6,952 nt of DNA from assembly GCA_011524845.1 (NCBI GenBank), contig WTJL01000239.1, positions 1 to 6,952 on the forward strand, given 5' to 3'. Positions 1 through 6,952 of this stretch are shown here, one piece after another. The number at the start of each line of letters is the position of its first letter. Position 1 is the first letter of the stretch. Made by a program: the position numbers and the translations under genes. Under the pieces are notes generated by a model. The model worked only from the letters and a program-made list of their open reading frames with translations, did not search any database and was not told the DNA's origin. The DNA is from Flavobacteriales bacterium (GTDB taxonomy: Bacteria > Bacteroidota > Bacteroidia > Flavobacteriales_D > Sanyastnellaceae).

Positions 1-435
1 TTTGGTTTGGCCAAACAACGCCCCCTCCAAATCCACACCGTCCAACACCACGCCTTCGAGGTTGGCCCCCGTGAAGTCGGCGCCATGGGCCCGGCCACCC
101 TTCCACGTCACGTTTCTGAAATCTGTGGCCTCCACGTTGGCGGCGTCCACGATGCAGTCCTCCATGTGAATCTGAAAACCAAGGGCGTTGCACGACGAAA
201 AATCAAAGCCCACCAGCTTGCACCTTCGGAACGTCACGTGCTGCAACCCAAGGCCAAGCGTCCGCATGTTGGACAGGTCGCACGCCACAAAGGTGCAGTC
301 CTCGAAACGCGCCCCACGGACGTCTTTGCCCGACCAATCCACACCTTCAAACGTGCAGGACTCAAAACGCGCATCGCGAAGGTCTTCCCATGCCACCTCC
401 CGCGTGAAGTGGCCCTCCAATTCATCCCACGCCAT
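1..435 (-). CDS. Pentapeptide-repeat protein (3' end cut by window edge)
   Basis: The minus-strand frame opens at ATG 435-433 (MAWDELEGHF...) and stays open for 145 codons to base 1, so the C-terminus is missing. From about residue 18 the protein shows the five-residue periodicity of pentapeptide repeats, with a central F or L preceded two places earlier by a small residue: DARFE, CTFEG, GARFE, CTFVA, CDLSN, ADFTG, ANLEG, VDLEG. The family folds into a right-handed quadrilateral beta-helix. Many members have no known function; a few (Qnr, MfpA) mimic DNA and bind gyrase. Cysteine often sits in the small-residue position here. The start lies 4 bases after the hutU stop, so it is probably the last or a late gene of the hutU operon. 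No signal peptide or membrane segment is visible, so it is probably cytoplasmic. The role is unknown; nothing ties it specifically to gyrase protection. Confidence 0.88.
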   Translation of the reverse strand, partial: MAWDELEGHFTREVAWEDLRDARFESCTFEGVDWSGKDVRGARFEDCTFVACDLSNMRTLGLGLQHVTFRRCKLVGFDFSSCNALGFQIHMEDCIVDAANVEATDFRNVTWKGGRAHGADFTGANLEGVVLDGVDLEGALFGQTK

Positions 436-439
436 GGAT

Positions 440-2502
<2,063 letters not shown>

Positions 2503-2506
<4 letters not shown>

Positions 2507-2676
2507 GGCGTGTTCTTTTTCTTCGTGAAACGACCGGTGCGTTTGTCAAAACCGTAGGGGCAGTGCTTGCACCCACTCTGACAGCAATGGCCGCGCTTCA
2601 GGTGATAAGCCTCCGTGAAAACGATGAAGCCTTCCGGCGTCGTGTAGTAGTCTTCAGGCTCAAGATCCTTGGGCAT
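2503..2676 (-). CDS. Small cysteine-rich DUF5522-family protein, 57 aa
   Basis: A short gene from ATG 2676-2674 to TGA 2505-2503. The product reads MPKDLEPEDYYTTPEGFIVF, then TEAYHLKRGHCCQSGCKHCP, then YGFDKRTGRFTKKKNTP. The pattern YY-x-(T/N)-x-x-G-x-x-VFT-x-x-YHLKRG-x-CC-x3-C-x2-C-PYGF is how I recognise DUF5522, a family common in Bacteroidota with no assigned function. The four cysteines (31, 32, 36, 39) and neighbouring histidines (26, 30, 38) could bind a metal such as zinc or an iron-sulfur cluster; that is inference. The CC-x-SGC-x-x-C core also resembles the small 'oxidoreductase-like' domain of eukaryotes. The C-terminal tail is basic (KRTGRFTKKK). The gene overlaps the thioredoxin-like gene by 17 bases at its start and hutU by 4 bases at its end, and fills what would otherwise be a 150-base gap. 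The match to family motifs and the exact coupling make it a real gene. Confidence 0.9.
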
Positions 2677-3286
2677 GTCCCAAAAGTACCGCCAACTCTG
2701 CCTGAATGTTCTGCTGCTTGTCTTGGGTGTACCACTTGTGCACCTCTTGGCTGTAGGTGTGGGCGATGGCGGGGTCGGATTTGATGCGCTTCACGAGTGC
2801 CATGGCCTCCTCCGGACGGGGGCCCCATGTGCCCAACACCTGGAGGTCGGCGTCGAGCAACACCGTCTTGGGAATGGCCCGGCCACCGTTGGTCAGGAAC
2901 AAGTCCATGACCTCCACATGGGCGTCTCTCATCAAGACGCGCACCTCGAGTTTTCCTTCCGACGCGTGAACCAAGGCTTCGTGCACCGGAAGGATTTGGG
3001 CGCCGTCCCCACACCAAAACTCGTTCAACACCAACATCTTGGTGCCTGCCTTCGCGCCACGGACCGCCGCTTCCAAGGCGGGACTGACCCCGTGTTTGGC
3101 CAGCGACTTTCGGATGCGCTTGATGCGTTGCTGGTTGATGGGGATGTACTTGTCGTACGGCGCGGCTTCCTCGTCTGGATTGGGCGTCGCGTCGCGCAAT
3201 CCATCCAGGTGCTCTGTGATGCTGTGGGCAGCCTCCCAGCCTTGGCGAATCAAGGCTGCGGCGTGGGGGGAAGTGTGGTCGTCCAT
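2660..3286 (-). CDS. Thioredoxin-fold family protein with a single active-site cysteine
   Basis: A 208-residue protein from ATG 3286-3284. An alpha-helical N-terminal half (about 1-80) is followed by a thioredoxin-like core: strand MLVLNEFWCGDGAQILPV (84-101), strand VRVLMRD (115-121), then the conserved LTNGGRAIPKTVLLD (131-145), where P139 is in the cis-proline position. It resembles the Bacteroidota thioredoxin_9-type family, which usually reads WCGDxAQ. The site here is C92-G-D-G95, so the second cysteine of a CxxC is absent and C92 is the only cysteine in the protein. A dithiol reductase mechanism is therefore unlikely; a monothiol, bacillithiol-related or binding role is possible. There is no signal peptide, so it is probably cytoplasmic. 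A GTG at 3319 would extend it by 11 residues, but the promoter-like element at 3293-3322 lies inside that extension, so ATG 3286 is preferred. It heads the operon with DUF5522 and hutU. Confidence 0.88.
   Translation of the reverse strand: MDDHTSPHAAALIRQGWEAAHSITEHLDGLRDATPNPDEEAAPYDKYIPINQQRIKRIRKSLAKHGVSPALEAAVRGAKAGTKMLVLNEFWCGDGAQILPVHEALVHASEGKLEVRVLMRDAHVEVMDLFLTNGGRAIPKTVLLDADLQVLGTWGPRPEEAMALVKRIKSDPAIAHTYSQEVHKWYTQDKQQNIQAELAVLLGHAQGS
2681..2688 (-). promoter_or_regulatory. Possible internal -7 element before the DUF5522 gene
   Basis: On the minus strand the octamer TACTTTTG fits the Bacteroidota -7 consensus TAnnTTTG and ends 4 bases before the DUF5522 ATG. It lies within the last codons of the thioredoxin-like gene (V-L-L). 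It repeats, with the next two G bases, the decamer TACTTTTGGG found before the thioredoxin-like gene. No TTG is visible about 18 bases upstream, so a promoter is possible but unproven. Confidence 0.35.
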
Positions 3287-3292
3287 GAAGCC

Positions 3293-3322
3293 CAAAAGTA
3301 GCGCCGCCCCCAGCCCCACAAA
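3293..3322 (-). promoter_or_regulatory. Bacteroidota-type promoter for the trx-like/DUF5522/hutU operon
   Basis: On the minus strand, TTTG (3322-3319) is followed by an 18-base GC-rich spacer and then TACTTTTG (3300-3293). This fits the Bacteroidota sigma-A pattern TTTG-N17-23-TAnnTTTG. The -7 element ends 6 bases before the ATG at 3286, so the transcript would begin almost at the start codon. Placement upstream of the first gene of the tight operon supports the call. Direct evidence of transcription is lacking. Confidence 0.55.
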
Positions 3323-3326
3323 TGCC

Positions 3327-3334
3327 TAACTTTG
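3327..3334 (+). promoter_or_regulatory. Possible -7 element of purF
   Basis: TAACTTTG is an exact match to TAnnTTTG and ends 9 bases before the purF ATG at 3344. No TTG occurs at the expected -33 distance, which is occupied by GC-rich sequence. It lies a few bases from the -33 half of the divergent promoter on the other strand. No palindromic PurR-like operator or purine riboswitch can fit in or is seen in this gap. Confidence 0.45.
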
Positions 3335-3343
3335 CCAACGCCC

Positions 3344-5236
3344 ATGAGCGACTTTCTCCAGCACGAGTGCGGCATTGCCATGCTGCGCCTCAAGAAGCCC
3401 CTTCAGCACTACGTTGACAAGTACGGCACGCCCTTCTACGGGCTGAACAAGATGTACCTGTTGATGGAAAAACAGCACAACCGCGGGCAAGACGGCGCCG
3501 GTTTGGCCAACATCAAACTCGACGTCAACCCCGGAAAGCGTTACATCTCGCGCATGCGCTCCGTGGATGCTCGCCCCATCCAAGATCTCTTCAAAAAGAT
3601 CATGTGGCGTTTCCAAGACCTCACAGCGGAAGAGCTCCAAGACGCCATCGCTCTGCAGAACGACTTTGCCTTCACCGGCGAGCTGTTCTTGGGCCACTTG
3701 CGCTACGGCACCTTTGGGAAAAATGAGATTGAAAACTGCCACCCCTTCTTGCGCCAAAGCAATTGGCGCACCCGAAACCTCGTGGTGGCCGGCAACTTCA
3801 ACCTCACCAACGTCGATGAGCTTTTTGACGTGCTTGTCAAGCTCGGCCAGCACCCCAAGCAGAAGTCCGACACCGTCACGGTCCTGGAAAAGATTGGCCA
3901 CTTCCTCGACGAGGAAAATCAGAGGCGGTTTGAAGCATTGAAGGCCGAAGGGCTGGACAACCAAAGCATCTCCGAACGCATCGCGGACACCCTCGACATG
4001 GGCCACGTGCTGCGACGCGCCTCCACCGACTTTGACGGTGGCTACGTCATGTGCGGCATGGCGGGGCACGGAGACGCCTTTGTCATGCGCGACCCCAATG
4101 GCATTCGTCCTGCCTACTGGTACGAAGACGACGAAGTGGTGGTGGCTGCCTCGGAGCGTCCCGTCATCCAAACCGCCTTCAATGTGCCGGCCGACCAAAT
4201 TCGAGAAGTGGATCCCGGTTCTGCCTTGATCATTCAGCGCAACGGGAAGGCCCACCTCGAAGAAATCCGTCCCGCCGGCGAACGCAAGGCGTGCAGCTTC
4301 GAGCGCATTTACTTCTCGCGCGGCAACGACGCCGACATCTACAGCGAACGGAAGGCCTTGGGAAGCGCCATTGTGCCGCGCGTGCTCGAGGCGGTGGAAC
4401 ACGATTTGGACCACACGGTGACCAGCTTCATCCCCAACACCGCGGAATCCTCCTTTTACGGGTTGATCAAGGGATTGGAAGAGCACCTGAACGCCAGCAA
4501 GATTGCGCGCATCAAAGGACTTGGAGCCGACCCCGACCATGCGGAAATTGAATCGATCCTGAACGAGCGGCCTCGGGTCGACAAGATTGCCATCAAGGAC
4601 GCCAAGCTTCGCACCTTCATCACCGAAGACAGCTCACGCGACGACCTCGTGGCCCACGTCTACGACATCACCTACGGCACCGTCGAACGCGGGGTCGACA
4701 ACTTGGTGGTCATCGACGACAGCATCGTCCGTGGCACGACGTTGAAGAAGAGCATCCTTCGCATCCTCGACCGACTTGGTCCCAAGCGCATTGTGGTGGC
4801 GTCGAGCGCACCCCAAATCCGGTACCCCGACTGCTACGGCATCGACATGGCCCGGATGGGCGACTTCATCGCCTTCCAGGCGGCCGTGTCCCTGTTGAAA
4901 GAGCGTGGCATGGAGGACGTTCTCCAAACAACCTACGAGGCGTGCAAGCATCAGCTCACGCTTCCCCTCGAAGACAACGTCAACCAAGTGAAGGCCATCT
5001 ACGCACCCTTCACAGACGAGGAGATCAGCGACCGCATCAGCGATTTGCTCACGCCAGAAGGCATGCAGTCGGAGGTGAAAATCATCTTCCAAAGCGTCGA
5101 AGGCCTCCACGAAGCATGCCCCGATCACCTCGGCGACTGGTACTTCACGGGCGACTTCCCCACGCCTGGCGGACATCGGGTCGTCAACAAAGCCTTTGTG
5201 TACTACATGGAGGGCAACGACGCGCGGGCGTACTGA
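3344..5236 (+). CDS. purF: Amidophosphoribosyltransferase, long Bacteroidota form
   Basis: This enzyme transfers glutamine-derived ammonia to PRPP to make 5-phosphoribosylamine, the first committed step of purine synthesis, in the cytoplasm. The product is 630 residues, against about 505 in E. coli. The N-terminal class II glutaminase begins MSDFLQHECGIAML; C9 is the nucleophile expected after removal of a short propeptide. Other signatures are KQHNRGQDGAG (about 44-54), LGHLRYGTFG with the substrate arginine, and VAGNFNLTN, where HNG of canonical enzymes becomes GNF. The phosphoribosyltransferase domain has KACSFERIYFSRG, IPNTAESSFYG, the LRTFITEDSSRDDLVAHVYD segment and the PRPP loop VVIDDSIVRGTT (455-466). 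The end, GDWYFTGDFPTPGGHRVVNK to ARAY, is typical of Bacteroidota homologues. An in-frame TTG lies 12 bases upstream at 3332, but ATG 3344 matches family starts. It stands alone on this strand; the next gene converges on it. Confidence 0.97.
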   Translation: MSDFLQHECGIAMLRLKKPLQHYVDKYGTPFYGLNKMYLLMEKQHNRGQDGAGLANIKLDVNPGKRYISRMRSVDARPIQDLFKKIMWRFQDLTAEELQDAIALQNDFAFTGELFLGHLRYGTFGKNEIENCHPFLRQSNWRTRNLVVAGNFNLTNVDELFDVLVKLGQHPKQKSDTVTVLEKIGHFLDEENQRRFEALKAEGLDNQSISERIADTLDMGHVLRRASTDFDGGYVMCGMAGHGDAFVMRDPNGIRPAYWYEDDEVVVAASERPVIQTAFNVPADQIREVDPGSALIIQRNGKAHLEEIRPAGERKACSFERIYFSRGNDADIYSERKALGSAIVPRVLEAVEHDLDHTVTSFIPNTAESSFYGLIKGLEEHLNASKIARIKGLGADPDHAEIESILNERPRVDKIAIKDAKLRTFITEDSSRDDLVAHVYDITYGTVERGVDNLVVIDDSIVRGTTLKKSILRILDRLGPKRIVVASSAPQIRYPDCYGIDMARMGDFIAFQAAVSLLKERGMEDVLQTTYEACKHQLTLPLEDNVNQVKAIYAPFTDEEISDRISDLLTPEGMQSEVKIIFQSVEGLHEACPDHLGDWYFTGDFPTPGGHRVVNKAFVYYMEGNDARAY

Positions 5237-5266
5237 CCTTCCACCCTGTCGGCCGAGCCGCCCTGC
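5237..5266. other. Convergent gap between purF and the T9SS cargo gene
   Basis: Thirty bases separate the two facing stop codons. Only a short CGGC-CGA-GCCG stem (4 base pairs) is visible, with no T-run on either strand, so no convincing intrinsic terminator can be called. Confidence 0.4.
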
Positions 5267-6244
5267 TCAGTGCGTGATGAGCACCCGGCGCGTGGTGTGC
5301 GACCCCTCCACTTGAAGGAAATGCAAGCCTGCGGGCCATGTGGACACGTCCCAGGACTCACGGTCTGAGGTGAGTTGGCGGCGCTCTATGGTTTGGCCTT
5401 TGAGGTCCACCACACGCACCCATGACCCCGCCTGGGCCACCACATTCAAGGTGTGATTTGCGGGAGATGGGAAGGCCTTGAGCGATGCCGCAAAGGGGAC
5501 CTCGAAGTCCGCGGTGGCGTCGACCAAAAACTCCGCACCTGCGAACACCACCGAGCTGTCGCCGTCGACGATTTGGGTGTACGTGTAGGTTTGCGCCACC
5601 GGCAAAGGCATGTCTTGCGTCCAGTATTGCACCCCCTCGGTGATCAGTCCACCGCTTGAAGCAACGCTGCTGTCGAAGACCGACACCCTCGCTTGAATGC
5701 GGAAGGTGTTCTCCAACATCTGCCCATTGGGCAGCAACAACGTCCCTGCGTCGAGGGCCTCCATGTCCACAGAAAATTCCCGCTCCACCGCCAAACCGGC
5801 GGCCATGAAACCAAACGACAGCGAGTCCTGGTGCACATCTCCGATTGCCATGGGATAAGGCAGGTACTTCACCGCTTCAGGATGCACAACTTGAATGCCC
5901 GACGCTCCATCGACGCCTCCCCAAAACCCAAAATACTCAGGGTTGTATTCGTAGAACGACTCGTTGATGCCACCTGTTTGGCCAGCTACCTGTTGGGAAA
6001 AGTCCGCTTGCGGAAACGCATCCGCATAGGCCGTGCTGTCCGCAGGCACAAAGTCAAAATTCACGTTCTGGATGGAAAACGCCGTGGACCAGTCAAATCC
6101 TTCAGGCTGCACGTTGGTGACGCCGTACGTGAACGCAAACCCATGGTCGGGCAAATTTGGCTGTGTGAGAACTTGGGCCTCTCCGGACCATGCCACGGCG
6201 GTAAGCGTCGCGCCGAGAACAAGCTTGGTGACAAGGTGATTCAT
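5267..6244 (-). CDS. Secreted protein with C-terminal T9SS sorting domain
   Basis: A 325-residue protein from ATG 6244-6242. The N-terminus has a clear signal peptide: MNHLVTK, then the hydrophobic LVLGATLTAVAW and SGEAQ, with cleavage likely near residue 23. The body (about 25-245) is rich in aromatic, Asp, Asn and Gly residues and looks extracellular and beta-rich; I recognise no enzyme motif in it. The last 79 residues (247-325) fit the type A Por/T9SS sorting domain: LKAFPSPANHTLNV, then WVRVVDLKGQTI, WDVSTWPAGLHFLQV and RRVLITH. Proteins of this type cross the inner membrane by Sec and the outer membrane by T9SS, where the domain is removed and the protein is often anchored or released. 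Cargo function is unknown. The frame stays open upstream to 6784, but that part lies opposite DUF393 and YeeE coding sequence and lacks a signal peptide. The stop lies 30 bases from the purF stop, convergent. Confidence 0.9.
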   Translation of the reverse strand: MNHLVTKLVLGATLTAVAWSGEAQVLTQPNLPDHGFAFTYGVTNVQPEGFDWSTAFSIQNVNFDFVPADSTAYADAFPQADFSQQVAGQTGGINESFYEYNPEYFGFWGGVDGASGIQVVHPEAVKYLPYPMAIGDVHQDSLSFGFMAAGLAVEREFSVDMEALDAGTLLLPNGQMLENTFRIQARVSVFDSSVASSGGLITEGVQYWTQDMPLPVAQTYTYTQIVDGDSSVVFAGAEFLVDATADFEVPFAASLKAFPSPANHTLNVVAQAGSWVRVVDLKGQTIERRQLTSDRESWDVSTWPAGLHFLQVEGSHTTRRVLITH

Positions 6245-6283
6245 GACGGCAAGGTACTCAACTGCAAGGACGACCTTTGCGAG

Positions 6284-6625
6284 GTGGAACGCCCCCTCCT
6301 GTTTTTCGATGGACCATGCCGCCTCTGCCAACGCAGCGTGCGTTGGGTGAACCGGCACGCGCCAGATGTTGTGTGCATTCCCCTCCAAAGCGAACAAGCC
6401 TTGGAGTCTTTGGGGGCCGACTTGGTCCAACCGCCCCTCAAGGGTGTGGTGGTGGTGGACAGGCGTGGCGTGGCCCATGTCGGACATCGAGGCCTTCGGG
6501 CGCTGTCGGTCCACGTGAAGGGCCCGATGGGCTTGGCGTTGCGGTGTGTTCCCGGACCCGTGTACTGGCTGGTCGCGCGCACCCGTTTCCTTTGGGGCAG
6601 GGACGATGCCTGCTCGGTGAGGTGA
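6284..6625 (+). CDS. DCC-family (DUF393) thiol-disulfide oxidoreductase-like protein
   Basis: A 113-residue protein ending at TGA 6623-6625. It carries the family signature LLFFDGPCRLCQRSVRW: D9-G10-x-C12-x-x-C15, the DxxCxxC motif that names the DCC group, placed after a first beta strand as in a thioredoxin-like fold. The second half, GPVYWLVARTRFLWGRDDAC, matches the conserved family ending (Y-x-x-VA-x-x-R-x-x-W-x-x-RDAC). No in-frame ATG lies before the motif. The GTG at 6284 puts the motif 9 residues from the start, as usual in the family; another GTG at 6236 would overlap the divergent T9SS gene. Biochemical roles in the family are poorly known; dithiol redox chemistry is predicted from the cysteines. 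It is head-to-head with the T9SS cargo gene (39-base gap) and 55 bases before the YeeE/YedE gene, perhaps in the same transcript. Confidence 0.87.
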   Translation: MERPLLFFDGPCRLCQRSVRWVNRHAPDVVCIPLQSEQALESLGADLVQPPLKGVVVVDRRGVAHVGHRGLRALSVHVKGPMGLALRCVPGPVYWLVARTRFLWGRDDACSVR

Positions 6626-6680
6626 CCCTGTGTGACCTGGGTGCCGTCCTCGCATGACCCTCGGAATTACCTTCGCGGGC

Positions 6681-6952
6681 ATGAATGCAATTGTCGAATG
6701 GATCAGCCAGCCGTGGCCATGGTACGTGGCTGGACCCATCATTGGGCTGATGGTGCCGCTGCACCTCATCCTGTTGAACCGCACCTTTGGGATCAGCTCG
6801 TCGTTTCGTCACGTCTGTGCCGCATGCATCCCCAACAACCTCGACTTTCTGAAGTACGACTGGAAATCTGAATCTTGGAACCTCGTGTTTGCTGGAGGCG
6901 TGCTCATTGGCGCGTTCATCGCAGCCAACTTCTTCTCGACAGACGCGCCCAT
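6681..6952 (+). CDS. YeeE/YedE-family membrane protein, sulfur-compound transporter-like (3' cut by window edge)
   Basis: The N-terminal 90 codons are present and the frame is open to the window end. The sequence MNAIVEWISQPWPWYVAGPI is followed by a hydrophobic helix (about 13-32), the conserved FGISSSFRHVCAACIP (36-51) and a second helix NLVFAGGVLIGAFIAANFF (67-85). The FGISSS and CAAC segments and the KYDW motif are typical of Bacteroidota YeeE/YedE proteins. Characterised relatives (TsuA) import thiosulfate across the inner membrane by relaying it along conserved cysteines; C46 and C49 may belong to such a path. In Bacteroidota this family is often split into two adjacent short genes, so a partner could follow beyond the edge. 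An in-frame ATG at 6654 would add nine residues (MTLGITFAG); the start at 6681 fits family N-termini better, but either is possible. Confidence 0.88.
   Translation, partial: MNAIVEWISQPWPWYVAGPIIGLMVPLHLILLNRTFGISSSFRHVCAACIPNNLDFLKYDWKSESWNLVFAGGVLIGAFIAANFFSTDAP

Noticed and set aside
3326..4540. Long minus-strand open frame of 404 codons opposite purF
   Set aside because: Composition (many V, H, G, A) is that of an antisense shadow, and purF is unambiguous on the other strand.
5240..5262. Possible terminator hairpin between the facing stops
   Set aside because: The stem is only 4 base pairs and no T-run follows on either strand.
5586..5593. TAGGTTTG, exact match to the -7 consensus on the plus strand
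   Set aside because: It is inside the T9SS cargo gene, antisense, with no gene start following; treated as a chance match.
5693..6283. Upstream extension of the DCC frame
   Set aside because: It lies antisense to the T9SS cargo gene; family proteins start just before the DxxCxxC motif.
6444..6461. GTGGTGGTGGTGG tandem triplets
   Set aside because: They encode a run of valines in a beta strand of the DCC protein; too short to be a meaningful repeat.
6245..6784. Upstream extension of the T9SS cargo frame
   Set aside because: It would bury the clear signal peptide starting at 6244 and lies antisense to the DCC and YeeE genes.

Overview
The window looks like chromosomal DNA of a GC-rich member of the Bacteroidota, probably Flavobacteriales-like. 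The reasons are a protein with a C-terminal type IX secretion (T9SS) sorting domain, the long (~630 residue) Bacteroidota form of PurF ending in ARAY, a DUF5522 protein, the near absence of Shine-Dalgarno sequences, and several matches to the Bacteroidota promoter -7 element TAnnTTTG. I see no mobile element, RNA gene or CRISPR array. Coding density is very high: eight genes (two cut by the window edges) and no gap over about 60 bases.

Left half, minus strand, reading from 3286 down to 1: a compact four-gene unit. It runs from a thioredoxin-like protein with a single cysteine (3286-2660), to a 57-residue cysteine-rich DUF5522 protein (2676-2503), to a long 'eukaryote-type' urocanate hydratase HutU (2506-440), to a pentapeptide-repeat protein that runs off the left edge (435-1). 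The junctions are a 17-base overlap, a 4-base ATGA overlap and a 4-base gap, so the genes are very likely co-transcribed and partly translationally coupled. HutU carries out the second step of histidine breakdown. No other hut gene is present, so the neighbours do not form a classical hut operon.

Middle, plus strand: purF (3344-5236), the first committed enzyme of purine synthesis, is divergent from the four-gene unit across only 57 bases. That gap holds back-to-back promoter-like elements placed almost on the start codons.

Right part: a secreted T9SS cargo protein (6244-5267, minus) converges on purF. It is divergent from a small DCC-family (DUF393) CxxC protein (6284-6625, plus), followed by the N-terminal part of a YeeE/YedE-family membrane protein related to thiosulfate/sulfur transporters (6681 to the right edge).

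The main points of interest are the small DUF5522 gene coupled to hutU, the unusual gene combination of that operon, and a repeated promoter-like motif ending 4-9 bases before several start codons, which suggests leaderless or nearly leaderless transcripts. I found no clear sign of a new defence or mobile system.
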